Shown piece after piece: positions 14,985 through 22,528 of a DNA stretch of 24,121 bases (positions within the stretch are counted from its first letter, which is position 1; every line of letters starts with the position of its first letter). The DNA is from an uncultured Clostridium sp. (GTDB lineage: Bacteria > Bacillota > Clostridia > Lachnospirales > Lachnospiraceae). The notes below the pieces were generated by a model that worked only from the letters and a program-made list of their open reading frames with translations, was not told where the DNA came from and searched no databases. The position numbers were made by a program, and so were the translations under genes. The stretch covers positions 1 through 24,121 of the forward strand of contig URUZ01000023.1 in the NCBI GenBank assembly GCA_900551225.1, given 5' to 3'.

Positions 14985-15353
14985 TTATTTAACTGCGATT
15001 GCTTCGATCTCGCACAGAACGCCCTTTGGAAGGGTCTTTACTGCTACGCAGCTTCTGGCTGGCTTGGAGGTGAAATACTTTGCATACACTTCGTTAAATG
15101 CTGCAAAATCGCCCATATCTGCTAGGAAGCAGGTGGTCTTGAATACGTTGTCGTAGCTGCAGCCTGCGGCTTCCAGGATAGCGCCAACATTCTTGCAGCT
15201 CTGCTCTGCCTGTCCTTCGATTCCGTCAGCAACGGAGCCGTCAGCTGGGTTTACCGGAATCTGTCCGGAAGTAAATACAAAACCGTTTACCTCAAATCCC
15301 TGGGAATACGGTCCGATTGCACCTGGTGCTTTGTCTGTACTGAGAATGTTCAT
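14985..15353 (-). CDS. ridA: RidA-family enamine/imine deaminase
   Basis: The 122-residue protein is a typical RidA (YjgF/YER057c) subunit. It has the N-terminal APGAIGPYSQG block, FTSGQIP, and the active-site arginine and glutamate in PARSCVAV and CEIEAIA. RidA is a trimer that hydrolyses reactive 2-aminoacrylate and related enamines to keto acids, protecting pyridoxal-phosphate enzymes. The start at 15353 follows AAGGAGG at good spacing; a start 13 codons earlier does not. It lies behind cca with a gap of about 100 nt containing a TATAAT box but no clear -35, and has its own terminator, so it may be a single-gene unit. Confidence 0.93.
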   Translation of the reverse strand: MNILSTDKAPGAIGPYSQGFEVNGFVFTSGQIPVNPADGSVADGIEGQAEQSCKNVGAILEAAGCSYDNVFKTTCFLADMGDFAAFNEVYAKYFTSKPARSCVAVKTLPKGVLCEIEAIAVK

Positions 15354-15457
15354 TTTAATACCCTCCTTGTGATGTACAGGGGCATCTGCCACCTGCCTGA
15401 TTATAATTTTCGTTCGCTTTTTTATGATACTCGAACCCCAACAATTATTATAAATGA

Positions 15458-16891
15458 TTATTTCAGATGTTGCAACAGATATTCTCGTGTATTGCGGCCA
15501 GGATCATCCAAAACCAGCTCCAGCAGGCGCTGCAGCGTCTGTCCCACCGCCCGGCCCGGCCTCACTCCGGCCTCCATCAGATCATGGCCTGAGAGGGCCA
15601 GCATTTTCAGTGTCAGGCAGTCGCCGTCCCGGCGGATCTCCTGGCTGAGGCGGCGGATCTCTACCAGCGTCTCTGTAGACTCCGGCATATCCGCTGAATC
15701 CAGCACACCCGGGCGAACCCGCATATCCGCTGCATCCGGCCCGCCCGCAGGCTCTCGCATTTCCGCTGCGTCCGGCCCGCAGCTGCCGGCCAGTACCAGC
15801 TTCAGCTCCAGAAGTTCGTCATAGAGCCTTGGCTCCAGCGGGCTCATCACCCGGCGCAGCGCCGGCTTATACGGCTCCAGCTTCTGATGCAGCAGCCCAA
15901 CCAGGGTTTTTACCTGGTAGATGGTGTCGTTGTCCAGTTTCAGATCCTTCAGCACCTCCGCCGCCTGCTCCGGGGAGACTCCCCGCAGGAATGCGGCCCA
16001 GCGCAGGTGTTTCAGGGGCGGTATTGCGGTGGGGATTTCCGGTATGGCGGTGGGGATTCCCGATTCGGCGGCCGGGATTCCCGGTTCCGCGGCGGGAATC
16101 CCCGGTATGGCGCTGGTTACTCCCGGTATGGACGCAGGCATCTCCCGGCTTTCGTCCGCGGCTCCAGTCTCCGCCCTATAAAGCGCCCCAGTCCCATACG
16201 CCTCATGAAACGCCCCTGACACATAAGGGCTGATCCCTGTCTCATAGACCATTGCCATCCGCTCCGGATGGCTGCTCAACAGCAGCTTAGTCAGTTCCAC
16301 CTGGATGCGCTCCTTGCTCACCTTGGACAGGTTGGGGGCGATGACGCGGATGGCCTCATAGGTCTCCGCCTCGATGGAGAAGTCCAGCTGGGCGGAGAAC
16401 CGGATCGCCCGCAGAATCCGCAGGGCATCCTCTGTAAACCGGTCCATGGGCCGGCCCACACAGCGGATCACCCGGCGTTTTAAATCCTCCTGCCCGCCGA
16501 ATTCATCCACAATCCCAGCGCTGCCGTTGCAGGCCATGGCGTTGATGGTGAAGTCCCGGCGTTTTAAGTCCTCGGTCAGGTTGGGGGTGAAGGACACGCT
16601 GCTGGGATGGCGGCCATCCTCATACTCCCCGTCGATGCGGTAGGTGGTCACCTCATAGCCCGTGCTGCCTGTCATCACCGTCACCGTCCCGTGCTGGATT
16701 CCGGTGTCAATGGTCCGGCGGAAAATCTCCTTCACCTGGCCGGGCAGGGCGCTGGTGGTGATATCCCAGTCCCCCGGCTCACGGCCCAGAAGCATATCCC
16801 GGACGCAGCCGCCCACAATATATGCCTCATAGCCGTGTTGATTCAATTTTGCAATGATCTGCTCCACAGGAGCCGGAATTCTAATATCCAT
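15458..16891 (-). CDS. cca: CCA tRNA nucleotidyltransferase with internal repeat insertions
   Basis: The 477-residue protein is a class II CCA-adding enzyme, which adds the CCA end to tRNA. It has YIVGGCVRDMLLG (24-36), metal aspartates in DWD (41-43), RRDFTINAMA (111-120) and the EDALRILRAIRF block (154-165). The start at 16891 follows AAAGGAAG; 25 codons upstream in frame lack a site and overlap proS. Two inserted, low-complexity repeat stretches lie in the C-terminal half: five 7-residue units (255-289) and three 12-residue units (372-402). They interrupt regions that are usually smooth helices and probably form surface loops. The gene starts 17 nt after proS and should share its T-box control. 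Confidence 0.93.
   Translation of the reverse strand: MDIRIPAPVEQIIAKLNQHGYEAYIVGGCVRDMLLGREPGDWDITTSALPGQVKEIFRRTIDTGIQHGTVTVMTGSTGYEVTTYRIDGEYEDGRHPSSVSFTPNLTEDLKRRDFTINAMACNGSAGIVDEFGGQEDLKRRVIRCVGRPMDRFTEDALRILRAIRFSAQLDFSIEAETYEAIRVIAPNLSKVSKERIQVELTKLLLSSHPERMAMVYETGISPYVSGAFHEAYGTGALYRAETGAADESREMPASIPGVTSAIPGIPAAEPGIPAAESGIPTAIPEIPTAIPPLKHLRWAAFLRGVSPEQAAEVLKDLKLDNDTIYQVKTLVGLLHQKLEPYKPALRRVMSPLEPRLYDELLELKLVLAGSCGPDAAEMREPAGGPDAADMRVRPGVLDSADMPESTETLVEIRRLSQEIRRDGDCLTLKMLALSGHDLMEAGVRPGRAVGQTLQRLLELVLDDPGRNTREYLLQHLK
15686..15778 (-). repeat. In-frame 36-bp repeats within cca (3 units)
   Basis: Three units begin GPDAAEM, GPDAADM and VLDSADM at residues 372, 384 and 396, an exact 12-residue period. 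The DNA shows repeated forms of GCATATCCGCTGCATCCGGC with a few changes. Confidence 0.85.
16019..16129 (-). repeat. In-frame 21-bp repeats within cca (5 units)
   Basis: Five heptads, IPGVTSA, IPGIPAA, EPGIPAA, ESGIPTA and IPEIPTA, run from residue 255 to 289, followed by a partial IP. On the plus strand each unit is a variant of a GGGATTCCCGGT-type 21-mer. The copies have diverged, so it is not a fresh expansion. Confidence 0.88.
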
Positions 16892-16908
16892 GTTACTTCC
16901 TTTATCAA

Positions 16909-18348
16909 TTAATACGCACGGCCCCAGTATACCATCTTGGTGGCAGGCTTTCCGCAGCAGACGCATCTGTCGGACAGCATTTCCTGTTCAAAGGGCAGGC
17001 AGCGGGAGGTTGCGGCAGTCTCTTCCTTAATCTTATCTTCGCACTCCTGGCAGCCGCACCACATGGCCTTCACAAAGCCGGGCTTGTTGTTAATGGTGTC
17101 CACGAACTCATCCCACTCAGTGGCTGTGTAGGTGTGGGCATCGCGGTGGGTTCTGGCCTTCTCCAGCATGTCGTTCTGGATGGTATCCAGCATCTCCCTT
17201 GTCTGCGCCTCCAGCTCATCCAGGTTGATAAATGTCTTTTCATGGTTGTCACGGCGCACCAGAACTGCCTGGTTCTTCTCCATATCCTTGGGGCCGATCT
17301 CCACGCGCAGGGGAATTCCGCGCATCTCGCAGTCAGCGAACTTCCAGCCGGGACTCTTCTCGGAATCGTCCACCTTTACCGCAAAACCTGCCTTTGTCAG
17401 GCGCTCCTTCAGTTCAAACGCCTTGTCGAGCACGCCTTCCTTATGCTGCTGAACAGGTACAATCATGATCTGGACAGGAGCGATTCTGGGAGGCAGAACC
17501 AGGCCGTTGTCATCGCCGTGAACCATGATGATGGCGCCGATCATGCGGGTGGTCATCCCCCAGGAGGTCTGGTGCACATACTGCAGCGTGTTGTCCTTGG
17601 CCGCATACTGGATCTCAAATGCCTTGGCGAAGCCGTCGCCGAAGTTGTGGCTGGTGCCGGACTGCAGGGCCTTGCCGTCATGCATCAGGGACTCGATGGT
17701 GTAGGTGGCCTCCGCGCCCGCGAATTTCTCCTTGTCGGTCTTCTGGCCGCGCACCACAGGGATGGCCAGCACCTGCTCGCAGAAGTCAGCGTAAACGTTC
17801 AGCATCTGCACGGTGCGCTCCTGGGCCTCCTCAGCGGTTGCGTGGGCGGTGTGGCCCTCCTGCCACAGGAACTCTCTGGAACGCAGGAAGGGACGTGTGG
17901 TCTTTTCCCAGCGCACCACGGAACACCACTGGTTGTATACCCTGGGCAGATCCCGGTAGGAGTGGATATCCTTGGAGTAGAAATCGCAGAACAAGGTCTC
18001 GGAGGTAGGCCGCACGCACAGCTTCTCCTGCAGCGGCTCCAGCCCGCCCTGGGTCACCCAGGCAACCTCGGGCGCGAATCCCTCCACGTGATCCTTCTCC
18101 TTCTCCAGAAGGCTCTCAGGAATAAACAGGGGCATGTATACGTTCTGCACGCCAGTCTCCTTAAAGCGGCGGTCCAGCTCTCCCTGGATATTCTCCCAGA
18201 TCGCGTAGCCCGCGGGCTTAATCACCATACATCCCTTGACGCTGGCGTAATCGCACAGCTCTGCCTTCTTAACCACATCCGTGTACCACTGGGCGAAATC
18301 CACGTCCATGGATGTGATGGCCTCTACCATTTTCTTGTCGTTTGCCAT
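16909..18348 (-). CDS. proS: Proline--tRNA ligase, short (archaeal/eukaryotic-like) type
   Basis: The 479-residue enzyme is a class II prolyl-tRNA synthetase of the ProS type 3 form without the bacterial editing insertion. Class II motifs are RPTSETLFCDFY, the RWEKTTRPFLRSREFLWQEG block, and GMTTRMIGAII. The C-terminal domain has the zinc-type cysteines in WCGCQEC and CVCCGK and the terminal Tyr. The start at 18348 follows AAAGGAAAC; nine codons upstream in frame lack a site. A proline-type T-box leader precedes it, so expression should rise when tRNA-Pro is uncharged. cca follows 17 nt downstream. Confidence 0.96.
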   Translation of the reverse strand: MANDKKMVEAITSMDVDFAQWYTDVVKKAELCDYASVKGCMVIKPAGYAIWENIQGELDRRFKETGVQNVYMPLFIPESLLEKEKDHVEGFAPEVAWVTQGGLEPLQEKLCVRPTSETLFCDFYSKDIHSYRDLPRVYNQWCSVVRWEKTTRPFLRSREFLWQEGHTAHATAEEAQERTVQMLNVYADFCEQVLAIPVVRGQKTDKEKFAGAEATYTIESLMHDGKALQSGTSHNFGDGFAKAFEIQYAAKDNTLQYVHQTSWGMTTRMIGAIIMVHGDDNGLVLPPRIAPVQIMIVPVQQHKEGVLDKAFELKERLTKAGFAVKVDDSEKSPGWKFADCEMRGIPLRVEIGPKDMEKNQAVLVRRDNHEKTFINLDELEAQTREMLDTIQNDMLEKARTHRDAHTYTATEWDEFVDTINNKPGFVKAMWCGCQECEDKIKEETAATSRCLPFEQEMLSDRCVCCGKPATKMVYWGRAY

Positions 18349-18393
18349 GATTTTGTTTCCTTTCTGTATCTGCATTCAATTAAGTTCTATAAC

Positions 18394-18442
18394 AAAAAAG
18401 CCACCCGGTCCCAATACGTTATAACATCGACGCATGGGACCG
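18394..18442 (-). terminator. T-box terminator hairpin
   Basis: CGGTCCCA (complement of 18435-18442) pairs with TGGGACCG (complement of 18406-18413), and a GGTGGC then TTTTTT (18399-18394) follow on the minus strand. The 5' arm overlaps the region needed for the antiterminator, as in other T-boxes. Confidence 0.88.
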
Positions 18443-18694
18443 AGCAGCTCGGCGGTACCACCCAAGTTAGCTTCCAAATATTGGAAACTCTCTCTTATTT
18501 CCGTTAACGCCGGATCTACGTTGCATTCATCATACAAAGCTCCAGGGCCGGTTCAGCATCCGTTGACGTAAAGGCCTCCCACCATTGGCCCTCTCTCTGT
18601 GACGTTCGTCCACTTACTATTCCCCTTCTTCGCTGTTATCAATCATATAAATACGATATCCTATAACCATAAGGAACGGATTTTTTCTTTGTGT
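18394..18694 (-). ncRNA. T-box leader of proS (proline)
   Basis: The minus strand carries the conserved T-box GGGTGGTACCGCC (18451-18463) preceding a competing terminator. Upstream are Stem I elements: an AGTA motif, CAGAGAGAGGG, and GGTGGGAGGCC of the apical region. The likely specifier is CCG (18549-18551) in GAACCGG, followed by a purine and CCCTGGAG; CCG is a proline codon and fits the gene. With promoter and terminator this explains nearly all of the 416-base gene-free stretch 18349-18764. The T-box is certain; the specifier codon is likely. Confidence 0.93.
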
Positions 18695-18700
18695 AGCTCG

Positions 18701-18729
18701 ATTTTACGCTACTTTTTGGGATTTGTCAA
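18701..18729 (-). promoter_or_regulatory. Sigma-A promoter of the proS T-box transcript
   Basis: On the minus strand TTGACA (18724-18729) and TAAAAT (18701-18706) are 17 nt apart. Transcription would start near 18694 and give a leader of about 345 nt. The stretch from 18730 to the lacI-type stop at 18765 shows no clear terminator. Confidence 0.88.
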
Positions 18730-18764
18730 TTCCCATTCGGATTTCCGGCGCAGATGCGGACGGA

Positions 18765-19757
18765 TTACCGGTGGGCCGTTTTAACAGATTCCCTCTCCAC
18801 CAGCGTAACGGGCAGCACAATCTTCCTGGGAATCGTCTCTCCCCGCAGCTTTCTCACAATCACGTCTATGGCATAGTCGCACATCTGCTCAATGGGCTGA
18901 TGGACCGTGGTCAGGGACGGGCAGGTCAGAGCGGCGATCTCCACGTCGTCAAATCCCACCAGGCTGATGTCCTCAGGCACTCTCAGCTTCATCCGGTGAC
19001 AGACGCGGATCACCTGGGCGGCAATCACATCGCTGGTTGCGAAGATGCCGTCTGTTCCCGGATGGCTGCGCAGGATCTCTTCTATCCATTTTTCATAGTT
19101 CTGTTCGTTGAACTGCATCTCACTGGTGTTGAACACCCTTCCCTGTACGCCTGCCTCCCTGCAGGAATCCAGAAATGCCTCCTCCCTGGAATCAGCGGGC
19201 AAATGCAGGTTCTTGGTGCCGCTGAGCACCACCGGCTGTCTGCAGCCTGCCTCCAAAAGGCACTTGGTGGCCAGCGTTCCGCCCTGGTAGTTGTCGCAGA
19301 TCACTGTGGGAATCCCTTCGGATGCCTCCCGCTCAAAGGCAATGATGGGACACACGGCATCCAGATTCTTCTCGATTTTCCCGGAGCGCGTGCAGAATAT
19401 GATGCCGGCCACGCGGTTGGATTTAAGCAGGTCGATGTACTCCATCTCCTTGGCCTTGTCCTCCTGGGAGTTGCAGACCATGATTTTATATCCTCTGTCC
19501 GCTGCATAGAACTCCAGCCAGCTGAGCACCTCCGCGAAAAACGGATGCTTGATGGACGGAAGCACAATCCCAATACAATTGGTATGCTTCTTCGAAAGAG
19601 AACGCGCCACCTCATTGGGCTGGTAGTCCAGCTCCTCCATGGCTTTATAAACCTTTTGTCTTGTTTTATCGCTGATATACCCGCGATTATTCAATATGCG
19701 CGAAACAGTGGTAGGCGTTATCCCCACCCTCTCCGCCACATCCTTAATAGTGGCCAC
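18765..19757 (-). CDS. LacI-family transcriptional regulator
   Basis: The 330-residue protein has an N-terminal LacI helix-turn-helix (MATIKDVAERVGITPTTVSR, with the first residue encoded by GTG) and hinge region up to about residue 60, then a periplasmic-binding-type sensor domain ending with VGFDDVEIAAL and TTVHQPIEQM. The GTG at 19757 is chosen: AGGAGG lies 8 nt before it and LacI proteins typically begin at this residue. Longer frames would run through a strong promoter at 19791-19819. It lies behind the sugar transport genes and probably represses them in the absence of an inducing sugar. It can be read from the operon and from its own promoter. Confidence 0.93.
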   Translation of the reverse strand: MATIKDVAERVGITPTTVSRILNNRGYISDKTRQKVYKAMEELDYQPNEVARSLSKKHTNCIGIVLPSIKHPFFAEVLSWLEFYAADRGYKIMVCNSQEDKAKEMEYIDLLKSNRVAGIIFCTRSGKIEKNLDAVCPIIAFEREASEGIPTVICDNYQGGTLATKCLLEAGCRQPVVLSGTKNLHLPADSREEAFLDSCREAGVQGRVFNTSEMQFNEQNYEKWIEEILRSHPGTDGIFATSDVIAAQVIRVCHRMKLRVPEDISLVGFDDVEIAALTCPSLTTVHQPIEQMCDYAIDVIVRKLRGETIPRKIVLPVTLVERESVKTAHR

Positions 19758-19790
19758 GCTCATCTCCTCCTGTTCTGCTTCATACGCGGT

Positions 19791-19819
19791 ATTATACCAC
19801 AAAACCCCCTCCAGTTCAA
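19791..19819 (-). promoter_or_regulatory. Internal promoter of the LacI-family gene
   Basis: The minus strand has TTGAAC (19814-19819), 17 nt, then TATAAT (19791-19796) with an extended TGG in front. The -10 box is the middle of the palindrome GGTATAATACC, so autoregulation is possible. Transcription would begin about 27 nt before the GTG start. Confidence 0.85.
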
Positions 19820-19825
19820 TCAGAC

Positions 19826-20671
19826 TCAGACCTGGATGACCATCCCGTCATAAGCAGCGGTAAATCCTTCCGGCCCCATCAGCTCCTGAAGTTCGTCATG
19901 GATGATCCCGCTCATGTGGGAGAGGTGGTTCAGATAGTATTTCGTATCCCCGCAGACCGCCCCCATTTCCCGCAGCCGCTCCCTGAGTTCCATATTTTCC
20001 TTAACTCCCATATGTCCGTCCCCGGGCAGCGTCCCTCTCCCGCAGTCCATGCTCACCGCATGAAAGCGGATACCCAGAGAACGGATCTGCTCCAGCGCCT
20101 CCTCCGGCAGGGTTCCCGTGTCGTTGGCGTACAGCAGCCAGCGCTCACCGTCCGTCACCCCGTAAATGTAGCAGGTTTCATCCTGTCTGTGGTTGGCCGG
20201 AAAGGGGATAAATGTCAGCTCCCCGGCCTTAAACGCCTGCCCGGCCGTCTCCTGATGGAAATGGATTCTATCCCGATCAGTGTGCGGCTTCTCTTCAAGC
20301 GCCTTAAACACAGCCCGGCCTACCGCGTCACTTCCATATATATCCAGATAGTTCTCCTCCTCCCGCAGATCCGGCAGAATCGTGGCTCCTGCCTTCGCCC
20401 GCAGGCATACGGCTTCCAGATTCAGATGATCCGCGTGGGTGTGAGTCACCACCAGATGCCGGATTTTAGAAAGTGCAACTCCGAAACGGATGCTCTGTCC
20501 GAAGAGATCCGGCGACAGGTCGATCATGGTGTCCTCATTGACCAGGGTGCAGCTTCTGGCTTTGATATTCCTGCCGCCCAGCTGTCTGGCCAGCCTGCAG
20601 CCCCTGCACTCACAGAACAGCCCCGGATACCCTTCCGCCGCCCCTGTTCCCAGATATTGTAAACGAATCAT
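19826..20671 (-). CDS. PhnP-like metallo-beta-lactamase-fold hydrolase
   Basis: The 281-residue protein has an MBL fold with the metal motif HTHADH (77-82) and a later histidine in FPANH. The N-terminus, LGTGAAEGYPGLFCECRGC (7-25), resembles PhnP, a cyclic ribose-phosphate phosphodiesterase, including the extra cysteines (C20, C22, C25) that bind a structural zinc in PhnP. No phosphonate genes are nearby. It starts 4 nt after the second permease stop and is fourth in a sugar ABC operon, so a phosphoester or cyclic-sugar hydrolase acting on the imported compound is conceivable but unproven. The ATG start overlaps nothing and needs translational coupling or an upstream site in the permease end. 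Confidence 0.87.
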   Translation of the reverse strand: MIRLQYLGTGAAEGYPGLFCECRGCRLARQLGGRNIKARSCTLVNEDTMIDLSPDLFGQSIRFGVALSKIRHLVVTHTHADHLNLEAVCLRAKAGATILPDLREEENYLDIYGSDAVGRAVFKALEEKPHTDRDRIHFHQETAGQAFKAGELTFIPFPANHRQDETCYIYGVTDGERWLLYANDTGTLPEEALEQIRSLGIRFHAVSMDCGRGTLPGDGHMGVKENMELRERLREMGAVCGDTKYYLNHLSHMSGIIHDELQELMGPEGFTAAYDGMVIQV

Positions 20672-20675
20672 TTCA

Positions 20676-21530
20676 TCACCCCTTTATCCCAGATGTTGTC
20701 AGCGAAGATACAAACTGCTTCTGGAAAATCAAGAATATAATCAGGACCGGCAGCACCATCAGGCTGGAGAACGCAAAGATCTGCCCCCAATAGATATACA
20801 CGTCATTGGACAGCGCCCGCAGCGCAAGGGGCAGGGTCCTGTAGGTCTCGTCCCTGGTAACCAGCGTGGGCCACAGCAGATCCCCCCAGGCGCGGATAAA
20901 TGCCATAATGGCCACAGTGGAAAGAATTGGCTTGGAGAGCGGAATCATAATACTCCAGAATATCTTAGAGTAGCTGGCCCCGTCCACAATAGCCGCCTCC
21001 ATCAGCTCCTTGGGCATCCCCTTAAAATGGTTATAATAGAGGTACATGTACATAGGGTAAGCCACGCTTGGCAGAGCCAGGCCCAGATAGGAGTTCAGTA
21101 TCCCAATCTTCGAAGCCACAATAAAACGGTTGATGATAATAGCTTCCGTGGGGATGATGCTGAGGGCCAGCACGATTGAGATAATGGTCCTTCTCCCCTT
21201 AAAATCCAGCAGCCCCAGGGCATATCCCACCATGGCATTGATCACCGTGCACAGGGACACGTCAATCACAGCCACCACCACGGAGTTTTTAAAAAACTTC
21301 ATAAAATGCACCTTGGAGATAATGGTCCTGAAGTTGTCAAATGTCAGCTCCCCCACCGGAAGAAATGCCTTGTATGTGGACATATCCGTTACAATCTGGG
21401 TATCATTTTTAAATCCGGACACAAACAGGTAGATGATTGGGGCAATAAAGACAAATGCAATGGCCACATAGCCCAGATACATCAGAAACGTCATAATGAC
21501 TCTTCTTTGTTTCGACATTGCTGTATGCAT
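20676..21530 (-). CDS. Sugar ABC transporter permease, MalG/AraQ type
   Basis: The 284-residue protein has about six membrane helices and the EAA loop EAAIVDGASYSKIFW starting at residue 178, which docks the transport ATPase. This is a CUT1 (binding-protein-dependent) carbohydrate permease. The ATG at 21530 follows GGAGGA at 7 nt and is 3 nt after the stop of the partner permease. The two permeases form the membrane channel for the lipoprotein encoded upstream. No ATPase gene is present in the window; a shared MsmK-like ATPase is the usual solution in Firmicutes. Confidence 0.95.
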   Translation of the reverse strand: MHTAMSKQRRVIMTFLMYLGYVAIAFVFIAPIIYLFVSGFKNDTQIVTDMSTYKAFLPVGELTFDNFRTIISKVHFMKFFKNSVVVAVIDVSLCTVINAMVGYALGLLDFKGRRTIISIVLALSIIPTEAIIINRFIVASKIGILNSYLGLALPSVAYPMYMYLYYNHFKGMPKELMEAAIVDGASYSKIFWSIMIPLSKPILSTVAIMAFIRAWGDLLWPTLVTRDETYRTLPLALRALSNDVYIYWGQIFAFSSLMVLPVLIIFLIFQKQFVSSLTTSGIKG

Positions 21531-21533
21531 AGA

Positions 21534-22439
21534 TCAGTCCTCCAATACTTTCTTCTGAATCTGTGAAATGACGAATACCAGGATGAAAAATACAACGGAT
21601 ATGGCAGACGAGTAGCCCAGCTGCCCATTGATAAATCCCGCCTTGTACAGCTGATATACCACTGTCGTGGTGGAACCCTGGGGTCCTCCGCCCGTCAGTA
21701 CGTACACCTGTGTAAACAGTTTTAACGCATTGATGGTGGTGGAGATAAACACATATACCAGTGTATTCTTCAGGCAGGGCACCGTAATATGCCAGAATTT
21801 GTTCCAGCTGTTGCAGCCGTCCATCATTCCCGCCTCGTACAGGTCCTCAGAGACATACTGCAGGCCCCCCAGAATAATCAGCATCTGAAGTCCCAGATTC
21901 TGCCATATATACATGATGGCAATACACAGCAGCGACAGCCTGGGGTCCTGCAGCCAGCGCTGGGCCGGAATGCCGAAGAACTGCAGGGTGGAGTTCATGA
22001 TACCCGCGCTGTCGGCTGAAAAGATAAAGGACCACACCACCGCTACAACCGTCATTGTCACCACCTGGGGGCTGAAGTAGATCATGCGGAAGACCTTGAC
22101 GCCGCGCAGCTGCCTGTTCACCATAATCGCCAGCATTGTGGCCAAAAGCAATGTGGCAGGCACAACGATCAGGGCGTATACAAATGTATTTTTAAATGAA
22201 GTCAGGGTCGTGGCGCTGGTAAAAACCTTTATGTAGTTCTGCAGCCCATTAAAAGCAGTCCTCATTCCGGCCTTCGGCACCAGCATCCGATTGGTAAAGG
22301 AGTAGCCCACTGACATAAAAAACGGTATGACCATAAAGATACCGGCCAGAATAATCGCAGGCGCACAGAACAGCCATGCGGTTTTCACCTGCCCCTCATG
22401 CAGGCTGTGTGATTTTGGTTTTCTATTCATACTCAACAT
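21534..22439 (-). CDS. Sugar ABC transporter permease, MalF/UgpA type
   Basis: The 301-residue protein has about six membrane helices, a cytoplasmic basic N-terminus, and the EAA loop EAGMMDGCNSWNKFW starting at residue 202. It pairs with the MalG-type permease directly downstream. The first ATG follows GGAGG at only 4 nt; a second ATG three codons later has 13-nt spacing, so the first is favoured. It is separated from the binding-protein gene by 89 nt carrying a terminator-like hairpin. Confidence 0.95.
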   Translation of the reverse strand: MLSMNRKPKSHSLHEGQVKTAWLFCAPAIILAGIFMVIPFFMSVGYSFTNRMLVPKAGMRTAFNGLQNYIKVFTSATTLTSFKNTFVYALIVVPATLLLATMLAIMVNRQLRGVKVFRMIYFSPQVVTMTVVAVVWSFIFSADSAGIMNSTLQFFGIPAQRWLQDPRLSLLCIAIMYIWQNLGLQMLIILGGLQYVSEDLYEAGMMDGCNSWNKFWHITVPCLKNTLVYVFISTTINALKLFTQVYVLTGGGPQGSTTTVVYQLYKAGFINGQLGYSSAISVVFFILVFVISQIQKKVLED

Positions 22440-22454
22440 GATGCCTCCAATTCT

Positions 22455-22486
22455 AAAAATACCCCGGCGGAGGCCATCCGCCAGGG
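22455..22486 (-). terminator. Intra-operon hairpin terminator/attenuator between binding protein and permease genes
   Basis: A 10-bp stem with one wobble (22462-22471 with 22477-22486, 5-nt loop) is followed on the minus strand by TATTTTT. A partial terminator at this place commonly gives more binding protein than permease. The AAT-TGGAGG site of the next gene follows immediately. Confidence 0.8.
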
Positions 22487-22528
22487 CGTTTGAAAAATGA
22501 TGCCTGCCGGCTGTGCGCCGGAAATGGA

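Noticed and set aside
15686..16129. Regular repeats that could be taken for a CRISPR array
   Set aside because: Repeats are contiguous, diverged, in frame within cca and without unique spacers.
19758..19802. Upstream TTG/ATG starts for the LacI-family gene
   Set aside because: The TTG frame runs through the -10 box of a strong promoter, and the ATG at 19763 has its AGGAGG directly abutting; the GTG at 19757 has proper spacing and gives the usual LacI N-terminus.
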